From Thiomargarita sp. (GTDB lineage: Bacteria > Pseudomonadota > Gammaproteobacteria > Beggiatoales > Beggiatoaceae): a DNA stretch of 64,000 nt. The notes under the pieces are model-generated. The model saw nothing but the letters and a program-made list of their open reading frames with translations. It was not told the origin of the DNA and did not search any database. Positions 18,501 to 27,390 of this stretch are shown here, one piece after another. The position numbers and the translations under genes were made by a program. The stretch covers positions 248,001 through 312,000 of the forward strand of contig DYNP01000001.1 of assembly GCA_020721005.1 (NCBI GenBank). Reading direction: 5' to 3'. Positions within the stretch are counted from its first letter, which is position 1, and the number at the start of each line of letters is the position of its first letter.

Positions 18501-19489
18501 GTTGTGGAGAGTCGAGAATAGAGGGGCAAAATTTCAGTGTGAGGCAAGCGGTGTTTGTGCAAGGCTTCGGTGGTGTCCCGAATATCACGTTCTCCAGGCA
18601 GAAAAATCAGGGTGTCAGCCTGTCGATCGTGGGCAGTGATTTCGTCAACAGCGTCTAAAATGCCTTGAATTAGGTTGCGATCCTGTTCATCTTGTTCGCT
18701 TACCAAAGGGCGATAGCGAACTTCCACGGGGTAGGTTCTGCCGGAAATTTGGAGGACCGGCGCTTGATTAAAATGTTGGGAAAAACGTTGGGTATCAATG
18801 GTGGCTGAGGTGATGATGAGTTTTAAGTCGGGTCGCTTGGGCAACAGTTGTTTGAGATAGCCGATTAAAAAATCAATGTTGAGACTGCGTTCATGGGCTT
18901 CATCGATGATCAAGGTGTCATAAGCTTCTAAAAAACGGTCACTTTGGGTTTCCGCAAGCAAAATGCCATCGGTCATGAATTTGATATAGGTGTCGGGACT
19001 GAGACGATCGCTGAAACGCACTTTGTAGCCAACAATATGACCCAAGGGACTGGTGAGTTCGTTGGCAACTCGTTGAGCCACGGTGCGCGCGGCAATGCGT
19101 CTGGGCTGGGTGCAGCCAATGAGACCAGAGATGCCGCGTCCCAAAGTCAGGCAGATTTTGGGAATTTGGGTGGTTTTTCCTGATCCGGTCTCTCCAGCCA
19201 CAATAACAACGGGATGTTGGGCGATCAGGGCAGCCAAATCGGCTCGTTTTTCACTGACCGGCAGGTCTTCTGGAAAGAAGGGTTGAGGCAGGTTGATTGC
19301 ACGTTGCTGGCGTTTTTTGAGGGACTGTTCCAGGTCCAACATCCACTGTTGAATGGTTGTGGGATCGGCAGTGTTGCCGGCTTTCAACAGGACGCGGAGA
19401 CGTTTTTGGAGTGAATATTGGTCACAACGCATGGCATCTTGGCAGAGATTTGCGCATTTCTTGAGTTCTTTAAGGTCTGGAGTGGTCAT
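15539..19489 (-). CDS. hrpA: ATP-dependent RNA helicase HrpA
   Basis: DEAH-box RNA helicase of 1316 residues, the full length of HrpA (about 1300 in E. coli). Walker A GETGSGKT is at 99-106, the DEAH box in LIIDEAHERSLN, motif III SAT in LIITSATI, and the QRxGRxGR-like arginine motif in SSADQRKGRCGRVAPG. The long C-terminal half with the OB-like and DUF3418 regions is present. HrpA resolves stalled or collided ribosomes and acts in mRNA processing in E. coli. It is a single gene with its own start; the next gene upstream on this strand (sulfate-binding protein) is 270 bases away across a repeat-bearing gap. Confidence 0.96.
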   Translation of the reverse strand: MTTPDLKELKKCANLCQDAMRCDQYSLQKRLRVLLKAGNTADPTTIQQWMLDLEQSLKKRQQRAINLPQPFFPEDLPVSEKRADLAALIAQHPVVIVAGETGSGKTTQIPKICLTLGRGISGLIGCTQPRRIAARTVAQRVANELTSPLGHIVGYKVRFSDRLSPDTYIKFMTDGILLAETQSDRFLEAYDTLIIDEAHERSLNIDFLIGYLKQLLPKRPDLKLIITSATIDTQRFSQHFNQAPVLQISGRTYPVEVRYRPLVSEQDEQDRNLIQGILDAVDEITAHDRQADTLIFLPGERDIRDTTEALHKHRLPHTEILPLYSRLSTTEQNRVFMDSPYRRIILATNVAETSLTVPKIKAVIDPGLARISRYSLRHKIQRLPIEPIARSSADQRKGRCGRVAPGLCIRLYSGEDYSLRPEFTDPEILRTSLATVILQMLALRLGDIYQFPFLDAPSPKLINDGFALLLELGAVDSRRQLTELGRQLARLPIDPKLGRMIIAAQQEGCLQEVLVIASALSIQDPRERPLEAQQAADLAQQIFLDEQSDFLSYVKLWNFLQEQAKHLSNNKFRQKCHEHFLSYLRIREWQDIHHQLTIQLKELGWRLNEEPATFEQIHRALLSGLLGNIGFKTESEQYLGARNLKFYLFPGSGLFKKSPKWVMAAELVETARLYARCAAKIAPEWVEQLAGHLCQHHYFEPHWEKTSTQVGAYEKVTLYGLTIVPKRKVNYGPLDPKLARTIFIQEALVNREYHCKFAFFTHNQELINEIEALEHKSRRQDILVDDLQIFNFYDQRIPEGVYSGKTFEQWLKQLSDPQLLFLKREDLMKHAGDSITAQAFPDHFLVNAEVDLALAYRFEPGHEQDGVTVTIPLPLLNQLHPEPFEWGVPGLLEEKVIALLRSLPKNIRKAFVPVPDVAKEIMEGLPQPKVSFREGGSFLEASAESLYTVLAKVCQRRLGQVLSEKSWQVESLPPHLLMNFQLVDNEGHYLGNSRNFEELQKKWGAYASEQCQLAMETVYTQRVENRALPVSSYEREHLTTWNFGDLPEQVSLVINGVKVQGFPTLLDRGDHVSLKIFDNPKLAQQEYRLGLSRLFWLSLPIKKWLKQLPFSPRLCLQYLKIGDCEQLKVDMLNTLIEGIFLAAPLPVRQQEFEQRLATGQQRLLPMAYEYVEHLVPILEEYHALTQKLALGNAKQAVLVEIRQHLQRLVYEGFVKEVSLVQLKQFPRYLKAVRIRLERWEYAPHKDVKKASQLQPLWEDYWQKQATLRPSAEKETYRWLLEELRVSLFAQELKTACPVSVAKVQKLWEELVQGEKE

Positions 19490-19564
19490 GAGAATTGAGC
19501 CATTTTAAATGGTTAAGGAGGAGACAGACAGATGCGCTTTGCAAACAATGCTCAGCACATACCT

Positions 19565-19690
19565 ACACAGGATGCACGGAATATCCAGAATTTACAAAAT
19601 GGTCTGCATCAGGATTGTTGGGATGTTTGGGATTTACAGAATGGGGCAGGGGGTCTGAATCAGGATCAAAATGTTCAGAATGGGACAGAT
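19565..19690. repeat. degenerate direct repeats (TTTACArAATGG ... GGTCTGnATCAGGAT)
   Basis: Two imperfect copies lie 43-51 bases apart in the gap between hrpA and the sulfate-binding protein gene: TTTACAAAATGG at 19591-19602 and TTTACAGAATGG at 19634-19645, followed respectively by GGTCTGCATCAGGAT at 19601-19615 and GGTCTGAATCAGGAT at 19652-19666. Further CAGAATGG pieces are scattered to 19690. An apparent reading frame over this stretch is a product of the repeats. They resemble the low-complexity ATCAGGAT-type intergenic repeats of many proteobacterial genomes, in a decayed form. Confidence 0.6.
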
Positions 19691-19697
19691 GGATGGA

Positions 19698-19723
19698 GTG
19701 GGCAACTTGTTTGCGTTGCCCAC
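19698..19723. repeat. hairpin element GTGGGCAAC-8-GTTGCCCAC
   Basis: A perfect 9-base inverted repeat (GTGGGCAAC at 19698-19706 and GTTGCCCAC at 19715-19723) with an 8-base loop. There is no T-run on either side, so it is not a typical intrinsic terminator, although it lies 38 bases past the end of the sulfate-binding protein gene on the minus strand. A related arm (GGTGGG ... TGCCCACC) occurs at 31058-31087, which supports a dispersed element. Confidence 0.7.
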
Positions 19724-19761
19724 CATTGTTAGGAAAAATTGGACAAGGTCACAATTTTAAG

Positions 19762-20787
19762 TTATTGACCTTGAGGCAGGTAGATTTGGTCAAATAGTCC
19801 CCCATCGTTAAAATGGATTTGTTGGGCTTGTTCCCAACTTCCAAACAGTTCAGAGATACTGAATAGGTGTAAGGTGGGGAATTGGTCGGCAAATTTTTTG
19901 GCCACCGATTCCCAACGAGGACGATAGTAGTTTTTGGCCGCAATGGTTTGGCCAATTTCTGAGTAAAGGTGATCTAAATAGGCTTTGGCCAAGTCAAGGT
20001 TGCCGTGTTTTTCTGCCATTTTGGTGACAATGGCCACTGAGGGTTCGGCTAAAATGCTGATCGAGGGGGTTACAATTTCAAATTGCCCTTTGCCGATTTT
20101 GTTGACGACTAAAAAGGCTTCGTTTTCCCAGGAAATGAAGACGTCACCAATGCCACGTTGTACAAAAGTGGTGGTGGCCGCCCGGGCTCCAGAATCTAAT
20201 ACGGGAACATTTTTGAAGATTTGGGTGACCAGCTCCTTGGCTTTTTCGGGAGTTCCTCCTGGTTGACGAAGTGCATAGCCCCAGGCGGCCAGGTAATTCC
20301 AGCGAGCGCCCCCGGAAGTTTTGGGATTGGGGGTGATGACTGAAATGCCCGGTTTTGCCAAGTCATTCCAGTCTCTAATTTGTTTGGGATTGCCTTTGCG
20401 TACTAGAAATACAATGGTTGAGGTGTAAGGCGTACTGTTATAGGGTAAGGAATTTTGCCAATCAGCCGGCAGTAAATCGGCTTTTTGGCGAATTGCGTCA
20501 ATATCATACGCCAAAGCTAAGGTGACAATATCGGCCTGTAATCCGTCAATAACAGCTCTGGCTTGTTTACCCGATCCGCCATGAGATTGTTGAATTTGCA
20601 CCGTTTCGCCTGTTTTTTGTTGCCAGTGCTGGATAAAGGAGTGGTTAAATTCTTGGTACAGTTCTCGAGTCGGATCATAGGAGACGTTGAGTAGTATTCT
20701 TTCTGCCTGGGCTGGAGTAATCAAGCTTGTAAAAAGCAGGAGTCCCCAAACAGTGCGCAAAAATGGGTGGGTCCATGTTGAGTTCAA
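19762..20787 (-). CDS. sbp: sulfate ABC transporter periplasmic binding protein
   Basis: Periplasmic sulfate/thiosulfate-binding protein of 341 residues. The signal peptide ends after ITPAQA, and the mature protein starts [20 protein letters not shown], the family beginning. [16 protein letters not shown], the anion-binding region, and the C-terminal LYLPQG-like end (QIYLPQ) are also typical. The start appears to be TTG at 20787, preceded by AGAGG at good distance; no in-frame ATG lies early enough to keep the signal peptide. No permease (cysT, cysW) or ATPase (cysA) gene is adjacent, so these are encoded elsewhere or this is an orphan binding protein. Confidence 0.93.
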   Translation of the reverse strand: MNSTWTHPFLRTVWGLLLFTSLITPAQAERILLNVSYDPTRELYQEFNHSFIQHWQQKTGETVQIQQSHGGSGKQARAVIDGLQADIVTLALAYDIDAIRQKADLLPADWQNSLPYNSTPYTSTIVFLVRKGNPKQIRDWNDLAKPGISVITPNPKTSGGARWNYLAAWGYALRQPGGTPEKAKELVTQIFKNVPVLDSGARAATTTFVQRGIGDVFISWENEAFLVVNKIGKGQFEIVTPSISILAEPSVAIVTKMAEKHGNLDLAKAYLDHLYSEIGQTIAAKNYYRPRWESVAKKFADQFPTLHLFSISELFGSWEQAQQIHFNDGGLFDQIYLPQGQ

Positions 20788-21122
20788 ATGAATATCCTCT
20801 TAAAGTAAAAACAGGGTAATTATCCCTTTAATGAAGTTGAATTATTGGGGTTCTAACAGGTGAGAAGTATTCAGATACCCCAAAAAAGAATAAAGATTTC
20901 ACTGCTCAAAGTCAAGTCTATTAGGAAAAAATCAGCAATTGGGCTAAAATTAAACAAGTATTAGAAGAAAATCATTCTCCTCTCTCCTTTTTTATAAAAA
21001 AGGGGAGGTATACTGGTCTCTCATTAACTTAAGAAACAGTTAAAAAGTTGGCATGAAATCAGCTAGGGAAATGCACAATGCCATTCATTCATCGATTATT
21101 ACGTCATATTTAAGGAAATTTT
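20788..21122. other. gene-free region upstream of the binding protein and lipoprotein genes
   Basis: The region separates divergent genes and must hold both promoters. The only clear structure is an AT-rich palindrome at 20986-21003 (CCTTTTTT, centre AT, AAAAAAGG), with imperfect arms out to 20982-21007. Having T- and A-runs on both sides, it could act as a weak bidirectional terminator or a protein-binding site; neither can be decided here. Confidence 0.5.
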
Positions 21123-21578
21123 ATGAAAAAACCATTGATTTTACTCACTACTGCCACTTTAATTTTAGTTTCCGCGTGTGCCACCCCGACTTCTAAGCAG
21201 ACCGGCGGAGCCGTGATCGGTGGCTTAGCAGGAGGAGTATTGGGTTCGCAAGTTGGTAAAGGCAAGGGTCGAGATGCGGCCATGGTGGTCGGTACTTTAT
21301 TGGGTGCAGCGTTGGGCGGAGCAATTGGTCGCACTATGGATGAGACCGATGTTTGGCAAACGCAACGCACGCTTGAGAATACTCAAACTGGACAAAGAGT
21401 ATCATGGACCAACCCAGACACTCAAGTCAATTATGAGGTTACCCCCACCAAAACTTATGACACTCCAACTGGTCCCTGCCGAGAATATGAAACGGTGGCT
21501 ATTATCGATGGCAAAAGAGAAGTATTATACGGTGAGGCTTGCAGACAGCCTGATGGGACTTGGAAATCCTCCCGATAA
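21123..21578 (+). CDS. glycine-zipper outer-membrane lipoprotein (17-kDa antigen family)
   Basis: Lipoprotein of 151 residues. The signal peptide ends in the lipobox LVSAC, with the lipidated Cys at residue 19. Residues about 28-66 form a glycine-zipper pair of helices (GGAVIGGLAGGVLGSQVGKGKG, then GTLLGAALGGAIG), and the C-terminal beta region (CREYETVAIIDGKREVLYGEAC) matches the Rickettsia 17-kDa surface-antigen type. Such proteins sit in the outer membrane and contribute to envelope integrity. The start ATG follows AAGGAA at good spacing. It is a single gene, convergent with nudB. Confidence 0.88.
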   Translation: MKKPLILLTTATLILVSACATPTSKQTGGAVIGGLAGGVLGSQVGKGKGRDAAMVVGTLLGAALGGAIGRTMDETDVWQTQRTLENTQTGQRVSWTNPDTQVNYEVTPTKTYDTPTGPCREYETVAIIDGKREVLYGEACRQPDGTWKSSR

Positions 21579-21649
21579 GCTGTTCCCAATATTCCCCCCT
21601 TCTCTTTTTGGCAAGGAGGAGGTGGGGCAGGTTTTTTGTCAATTCCCAT

Positions 21650-22072
21650 CTACACCCACCTGACAATGGCATCCCGATTGGTGTAAGAGGTGGCCAATAA
21701 AATGGCCCGTTCCTTGGGCAACCATTGGTAATTAAGGTGCTCATGCCCATTCAATTGAATGGGCACTGCCTGAGACAGACGCAGAGTAAACACATGTTCC
21801 ACATTGTGAGTTACCTCTGGAGCATAACGAGCTCGCCAAGGGGGAACAATGGCGAACCGATTCTGTTGCCAACAATCATAAGGTGCACAGTCAACCAAAC
21901 CGGTCTCCTCAAAAACTTCCCGAATTGCAGCTTCTAAAGGCGTTTCGGTCTCTCGCAAACTGCCAGTCACCGACTGCCAAAAATCGGTCACATCTCGACG
22001 CTGCAATAACAGTACCTGAGCAGAAACAGTCGCAATAATCACCAACACTGATTCCGGACGTTTGTAAATCAT
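21650..22072 (-). CDS. nudB: dihydroneopterin triphosphate diphosphatase (NudB)
   Basis: Nudix hydrolase that removes pyrophosphate from dihydroneopterin triphosphate in folate synthesis. The Nudix box spans 37-59 with G37 and the REVFEETG core at 51-58. Several stretches follow the NudB subfamily rather than Nudix proteins in general: the YKRPESVLVII start, RRDVTDFWQSVTGSL, RYAPEVTHNVEHVF, HLNYQWL and TNRDAI near the end. Length 140 residues against about 150 in E. coli. It lies just downstream (13 bases) of the large WD40 gene on the same strand, where it could be read through, but a shared function is not expected. Confidence 0.92.
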   Translation of the reverse strand: MIYKRPESVLVIIATVSAQVLLLQRRDVTDFWQSVTGSLRETETPLEAAIREVFEETGLVDCAPYDCWQQNRFAIVPPWRARYAPEVTHNVEHVFTLRLSQAVPIQLNGHEHLNYQWLPKERAILLATSYTNRDAIVRWV

Positions 22073-22084
22073 AACATTAAATTC

Positions 22085-25000
22085 TCAATTGGATACAAGA
22101 GATTGATTTGCATCGATTTGATACACTACCATACGTTTATCTGCCAATGGGACTGCCAACCAGCAGATCTTTTGAGTTGACACACAACTCCAAGCCAATT
22201 CTCCAGTCAAAGGAGATTTGTCCGGTTGTGGCAAACGTAAGGAAAACAGTATTTCTCCCCGCACCATATCCCAAAATTTCAATTCTCCAGTTTGTTCTAA
22301 AATGATGACTTGTTGATTGTCAGGGGAAAAAACAGTCTTCAACACCCTTTGATCAAGTTCCAAAGAAAACTGTCTCTTGCCATCTTGACGACTGTAAACG
22401 CCAATAAAAGGCTGCTCTTTCCGCAACAAAATACTTTCCCAATCGACCTCTCTCTTGGCAGTGGGTAGCCAAGACATATTGGGAGAAAAAGGCTTGAGAT
22501 TCTCATTCGACTCACTTAAAATACCTTGCTGTCCAAATAAAGCCAATTGTTGGCCTTCTTGAGTCCATGCAATTCCCTGCACAATTTCCCGAGGATTCAT
22601 CGTAAACTCTTGCTCTAAACGAGGGGGAGTGCTGGTCAAGTCCCAAAGTTTAATTGGTCCCTTATTTCCAGCACTCGCCAAACTGAGACCTGCACGATCA
22701 AATTGCAAGGCAGTAATTTTGCCCAAATGAGCCTGAAAAACCTGACTGTTTCCCTTCTCATACAAGTAAACTTGGCCCCCCTCATCTCCAATTGCAAAAA
22801 ACTGTGCTTCAGGAGACAAAGCAACTGTTGTGGTATCAGCACCCAAATCATTTAAAGTTTGCAAATGCCGCAACCGACCCGGTTCAACTGACCACAATTG
22901 TCCCACATGATCAGCCCCCAAAGAAGCCAACCAAGTCCCGGTGGTGTCCAAAGTCAACTGTTGAATGGCCGCCTGATGCGCCTGTTTTACTTCTCCTTTT
23001 AACTCCAAATTGGGCAATTGATACAGTGCCAAATCCCCTTGTGCAAACCCCACCACCATCTGTTGCCCCTCTGGATCAATAGCCATGGCTGTGGCCAAAT
23101 TGGGCAAAGTGAGCAATTGTTGCCCTGGCAATTGGAGTGACCAACGCAGGATTTCAGCTCGTGAACTGACACTGAATATCTGTTCTCCCTGCACTGTCAG
23201 ATTAGAAATTCCAACCCGATGCCCCTGCAAAATCCGCAAAGTTACTCCACTTTCGCAGTCCCAAATACGTAAGTCCTTGTCAGAACTGCCAGAAACCAAA
23301 TAATTTGTGTTGGGAATAAAACGCAGTCCCCACACCTTATCTCGGTGACCTTTTAACACCTGCCACAATTGACCAGTTTCCACTTCCCACAATCGAATGT
23401 GATTGTCCACATGACTGGTGGCCACATGACGACCGTCTGGACTGAAAGTAATTCCCAACAATTTACCTGAGGAAGGATCAGCCTGCAGGATTGTGTGAAG
23501 TTCTCCAGTATCCACTTGCCAAATACGAGCCGTCTGATCATAAGCCGCACTGGCCAACCATTCTCCAGAGGGACTAAAGGCCAAACCATCGGTGGAAATC
23601 GCCCCAGTATGTCCCTTTAATATCCGAACATTGGGACGCTCTAAATTCCCCAACTCCCATAAACTGATGTCATGCGTGCTGCCTGCTCCTGCCAACAATT
23701 CCCCTTGCGGATTGATAGCCAATGCATTGATTTTACCTTCAGTTTTCCAAACTTTCAACTGACGCCCACTGGGCAATTCCCAAAAAATAATTCGCTGATC
23801 ATCGCCACCACTGATCAACCAACGTCCCTGAGGATCGAAGATCAAAGCTTGCACATGAGGATGTTCTAAAACCTGTGACAATTCCCCTGACCCCATCTTA
23901 AACAGTAAAATAGATTGCTTGCTAGATCCATTGCTCCCAACTGCCAACCACTGTCCATCGGGACTGCTGGCTACAGTTGATAAACTGATTTTGTGAGCAT
24001 GCTTGATTGGTATAGGCTCATGATCAGTCATTAAGCGATTAAACCAATCCAACCAATCGCGACTGCTTTTTTGAAATGGAGTTATTTCAGCATCCAAGGC
24101 ATGGCTGTTCTCAAGTTCCGTTCGAGCCAACGCATAATCTTCCATTCGAGTGCGCTCAATCGCATTCCCCACATGAAAGTCAAACAATTTTTCAGCCCGT
24201 TGCTGAGCAGAAATCGCCACCTGTTGCAACTGTTCAACCTGCTGCTTGGCTTGCAACGCCTGTTGTTCCAACTTTTGAGCCCGTCTTCCTTCCTCCTCAG
24301 CCCGTTTTTGAGCAGCAATTGCATCTTGCTTAGCCAATTCCGCCTGTTGCTTGCCATCCAAGGCTTGTTGCGCTGAAATCTTAGCTTGTCGTGCCGAAAC
24401 CTCAGCTTGTTGCTGAGCCACCACAGCATCCTGCTTGGCCAGCAAGGCTCGGTGACGTTCCCAATATCCCCATACAGCCAAGCCAGAAGCCATCAATAAT
24501 CCAAAAACAGCCCACAATACCTGTTTACGAACCCTTTCCAATTCCCGAAGCCGTTCCCGCTTCGCTCGTTGCTGTTCAAGTCGTTGAGCCTCCTCACTGG
24601 CAGTTAAAAATTGCACTGTCAACTCGAAATGTTGACCATAACGACGTGCCCATGCTGAAGTCGGATGTGCCCGCGATCGCCAAGCCAATGCCAGTTCCAA
24701 TTCCGGAGTTCTCCACAGGGCTGCCTTGCCTTCTTTCCACAAACGGGCACTGTGTTCCAAACGCTGATAAAATTCAGCAAATTCAGCCTCTTGCTCACTC
24801 CATTTTTTCAAACGTTGCCATTGTCGAATCAAACTTTCATGACTGATATCAAGCATGGTGTCAGCAGACAGAACACGCTGAATGGGTGGCATTAAAAAGC
24901 TGCGGTCTTCTCTCCGAAAGGCATTAACTACGCTGGCAACCGCTTGCCAAGGCACTTGAGCCAATTCAGCCACTTCTCCCAAACGCACAGGTCGACGCGT

Positions 25001-25990
25001 GTCCAAATGGTTGGGGGCTCGTTGGGTCAAATTACGAAATAGAATTTTGGCAATGTTTTGTTGTTCGGGAGACAATTCCCGATAAGCCTCATCGGCATGT
25101 TGAGACAGGGCTTGGCTAAAACCACCAATTTCCCGGTAATGTGCCAAGGTTAGAGTAATTTGGGGAGTAGGATGTGTATTAGCCAGCAACCACAATCGCA
25201 TGAGCACATGTTGTAAAACCGGCAGTTGATCAGGATCATTCCCAACATCATTTAACAAGGTATTAACCAAGGCGGGCTCTATGTGCCCACTCACCACTTT
25301 GATAGGATTCTCAATTGCAGATTGTAATTGGGCACGAGTGAGACGAGGGGTTAAAAACAAGCCTTGACTGATGGCTTCGGGCAACTGGTGGAACAGGGCA
25401 CATTCTCCCAAAAAATCGGAACGCAGGGTCAATACGATGTCGATATTGGGCAGTTGGCGACTGGTCAATAACCAATCCACAAAGGCCGCGCTTTCATCCA
25501 AAGCTTGGGAATGTTGAGAATAGTAACGAAATAATTCTTCAAATTGGTCGACCACTAAAAGTAAACGAGTTTGAGCAGGCAGGGGATAGAGTTTAAGGAG
25601 TTCGGATAGGCTTAAGGGACCGCGTCGCAATGCAGCGGCTAAAAAATTTATGGCTTCTAAGGGGGTGGAAAATTGGGCCGCATAGTCTGGACCTAAGACT
25701 TGAGCCGCCAAGCAGGCTTCTGCCAAGCGTTCAAAAGGGGCATTGCCGGGTCGCAACTCTGCGATTCTCCAGTCTATGCCGGGTTGACCAGAAAAACCGG
25801 CTTCTAAACCGGCCAAGAGACCGGTTTTAACCAGGGAGGATTTGCCACAACCGGAGGGACCAACGACGGCTATGAAATGGGTGTGAGTCAAATAGTTAAG
25901 TAATTGATCGGTATGCTCTTCACGCCCAAAAAAAATGTCAGTTTCATGGCGTTCAAAAGGGCGTAATCCTGGGTAAGGGAAAGCAGTCAT
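22085..25990 (-). CDS. nSTAND1 NTPase - coiled coil - WD40 repeat protein
   Basis: A 1301-residue regulatory ATPase. The start PYPGLRPFERHETDIFFGREEH is the hallmark of the nSTAND1 family; Walker A is GPSGCGKSS at 44-52 and Walker B lies in LLLVVDQFEELFR. A helical region follows to about 480, then one membrane helix (VLWAVFGLLMASGLAVWGYW, about 486-506), a strong Ala/Gln-rich coiled coil (AKQDAVVAQQQAEVSARQA and on, about 510-610) and WD40 repeats filling about 650-1290 (for example LIFDPQGRWLISGGDDQRII, LAFSPSGEWLASAAYDQTARIW). STAND NTPases oligomerise when their repeats sense a ligand. The start ATG overlaps the TIR gene stop as ATGA, so the two are co-translated and probably act together. 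Confidence 0.92.
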   Translation of the reverse strand: MTAFPYPGLRPFERHETDIFFGREEHTDQLLNYLTHTHFIAVVGPSGCGKSSLVKTGLLAGLEAGFSGQPGIDWRIAELRPGNAPFERLAEACLAAQVLGPDYAAQFSTPLEAINFLAAALRRGPLSLSELLKLYPLPAQTRLLLVVDQFEELFRYYSQHSQALDESAAFVDWLLTSRQLPNIDIVLTLRSDFLGECALFHQLPEAISQGLFLTPRLTRAQLQSAIENPIKVVSGHIEPALVNTLLNDVGNDPDQLPVLQHVLMRLWLLANTHPTPQITLTLAHYREIGGFSQALSQHADEAYRELSPEQQNIAKILFRNLTQRAPNHLDTRRPVRLGEVAELAQVPWQAVASVVNAFRREDRSFLMPPIQRVLSADTMLDISHESLIRQWQRLKKWSEQEAEFAEFYQRLEHSARLWKEGKAALWRTPELELALAWRSRAHPTSAWARRYGQHFELTVQFLTASEEAQRLEQQRAKRERLRELERVRKQVLWAVFGLLMASGLAVWGYWERHRALLAKQDAVVAQQQAEVSARQAKISAQQALDGKQQAELAKQDAIAAQKRAEEEGRRAQKLEQQALQAKQQVEQLQQVAISAQQRAEKLFDFHVGNAIERTRMEDYALARTELENSHALDAEITPFQKSSRDWLDWFNRLMTDHEPIPIKHAHKISLSTVASSPDGQWLAVGSNGSSKQSILLFKMGSGELSQVLEHPHVQALIFDPQGRWLISGGDDQRIIFWELPSGRQLKVWKTEGKINALAINPQGELLAGAGSTHDISLWELGNLERPNVRILKGHTGAISTDGLAFSPSGEWLASAAYDQTARIWQVDTGELHTILQADPSSGKLLGITFSPDGRHVATSHVDNHIRLWEVETGQLWQVLKGHRDKVWGLRFIPNTNYLVSGSSDKDLRIWDCESGVTLRILQGHRVGISNLTVQGEQIFSVSSRAEILRWSLQLPGQQLLTLPNLATAMAIDPEGQQMVVGFAQGDLALYQLPNLELKGEVKQAHQAAIQQLTLDTTGTWLASLGADHVGQLWSVEPGRLRHLQTLNDLGADTTTVALSPEAQFFAIGDEGGQVYLYEKGNSQVFQAHLGKITALQFDRAGLSLASAGNKGPIKLWDLTSTPPRLEQEFTMNPREIVQGIAWTQEGQQLALFGQQGILSESNENLKPFSPNMSWLPTAKREVDWESILLRKEQPFIGVYSRQDGKRQFSLELDQRVLKTVFSPDNQQVIILEQTGELKFWDMVRGEILFSLRLPQPDKSPLTGELAWSCVSTQKICWLAVPLADKRMVVYQIDANQSLVSN

Positions 25991-27390
25991 ACAGTTGGGG
26001 AATGCAAAAGGTTAAGGAGTAATTCGGGTTGTAATTCGGCACTTTCTAGCAGGCGTAAATTGGGTAAGTTCATATTCAAGGGCAATTTGGAAGGGGAAGA
26101 GAGTTGATTGTAGACGAGAATGAGTTTGAGGGGTACCGAGCGTTGCCCTTGCATTCTTCGACAATAACGCAATTGTTCTCGCACCCAAACTACAGAGGTT
26201 TGTCCATAGAGAATAATGACTGCATCACAATAAAGTAAATTCTCTTCTAAATCTTGACGCAATTCAGTGGGGGTGGTGTTTGTGGAAGGAATGAGGGGTA
26301 AACTGTAGGCAATTTCTTGATTTTCAAGGACATTCTCAATTTGTTGGGACAGTTCCTTGTCTAAGGGCGAAGCGTTGAGAAATACCCAGGTGCCTGTCAA
26401 TTTAGGAGGAGAGGGAAGGGAGGGTTGAGGATGTAAATAGTGGGCAATTTGGGTTTGAAATTCGACTAAACTGCTGGCAATTACGGTGGGACTTTCCAAT
26501 AATTTTCTTTGACTTTCTAGTTCAATGTTGTTAAGATTAAGAGTCAGTTCTCGCCATTGTAAAATGGGAAGTCCCAACGCTTTGGCTCGATCGTATTGGA
26601 ATTGGGGATAGCCTTGGGCATGTTGTCCACTTAACAGTTGAATAAAAAGGGTGCAGTGTTGTAAATCTTCATCCAATTCAGCTTGTAAGTTGGTTGGGGA
26701 ATATCTTCGATTGGGTAAAATGGGAATATTGTGTTGATCCAGATAACGTTTCAGTTGGTAACGGCGTTCATCAAGATCAGTGCTGACTTCGGCAAGGAAA
26801 ATAGTGGGGAACGTGGTTGATTGAAGAGGGATAGAAATTGAAGGAGAATCGGTTTGTTTCAGGTGTTGTAACTTGCCAGCCAATTCCCTGGCTAAATCAT
26901 CGACGCGCCGATAATATTCGGGTTCATTGGGTTGGGGACAAGGCACGGCCAAGGTGCGCGGATTTTCACGCTCATCCAAGGTCCAAAATGGATAGCCAAG
27001 CAGATCGCCAAGTTCTGGGGGACGTTCCAAGCGATTTTTTTCGATCATGAACACTCGTCCGGAATTTTTACCCGCTTTGGTGAGAAAGGTGGTGAGTTCA
27101 TAACGGCACCAGCGGGAAGCTAAATAGCCCGGGGACAGGATGAGCAGCAACAAGGCAGAGTTGTGCAGTTGTTCATCAATGTCGGGGGTTACTGATTCGT
27201 TCCCACGCAGTTTGTAATCCATCCACAGAGTGAAGGCGTCTGCCCTTCCAAGTTGTTGTTTCAGGAGAATTTTAATTTGACTGATCAAGGTGGTTACCCA
27301 TCCTTTATCTGTTCCCACCCAAGGTTCATTGTCCACGTGGGCATAGCTTACGAAAATGTCATTTTTATAGTTTGGCACATAAACTGGCAT
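25987..27390 (-). CDS. TIR-domain protein with three TIR-like modules
   Basis: A 467-residue cytoplasmic protein. Module 1 (about 8-150) is a canonical bacterial TIR: DIFVSYAHVD strand, a WMDYKLRG BB-loop region, and SRWCRYELTTF carrying E98, the position of the catalytic glutamate of NAD-cleaving TIRs. Module 2 (about 190-310, TIFLAEVSTDLDERRYQL to RAKALGLPIL) and module 3 (about 330-460, TWVFLNASPLDKELSQQ to WVREQLRYCRRM) have the same strand-helix rhythm but lack that glutamate context, so they look like sensing or scaffold copies. The 4-base overlap with the nSTAND1-WD40 gene indicates a sensor-effector pair, perhaps an abortive-infection or signalling system; that role is inferred. Confidence 0.88.
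   Translation of the reverse strand: MPVYVPNYKNDIFVSYAHVDNEPWVGTDKGWVTTLISQIKILLKQQLGRADAFTLWMDYKLRGNESVTPDIDEQLHNSALLLLILSPGYLASRWCRYELTTFLTKAGKNSGRVFMIEKNRLERPPELGDLLGYPFWTLDERENPRTLAVPCPQPNEPEYYRRVDDLARELAGKLQHLKQTDSPSISIPLQSTTFPTIFLAEVSTDLDERRYQLKRYLDQHNIPILPNRRYSPTNLQAELDEDLQHCTLFIQLLSGQHAQGYPQFQYDRAKALGLPILQWRELTLNLNNIELESQRKLLESPTVIASSLVEFQTQIAHYLHPQPSLPSPPKLTGTWVFLNASPLDKELSQQIENVLENQEIAYSLPLIPSTNTTPTELRQDLEENLLYCDAVIILYGQTSVVWVREQLRYCRRMQGQRSVPLKLILVYNQLSSPSKLPLNMNLPNLRLLESAELQPELLLNLLHSPTV

Noticed and set aside
19495-19797. Plus-strand frames of 66-100 residues between hrpA and sbp
   Set aside because: Their periodic Q/N/G composition comes from the underlying degenerate DNA repeats and a hairpin.
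24071-24846. Several plus-strand frames opposite the WD40 gene coiled coil
   Set aside because: Antisense shadows of the Ala/Gln-rich region of a clear gene.
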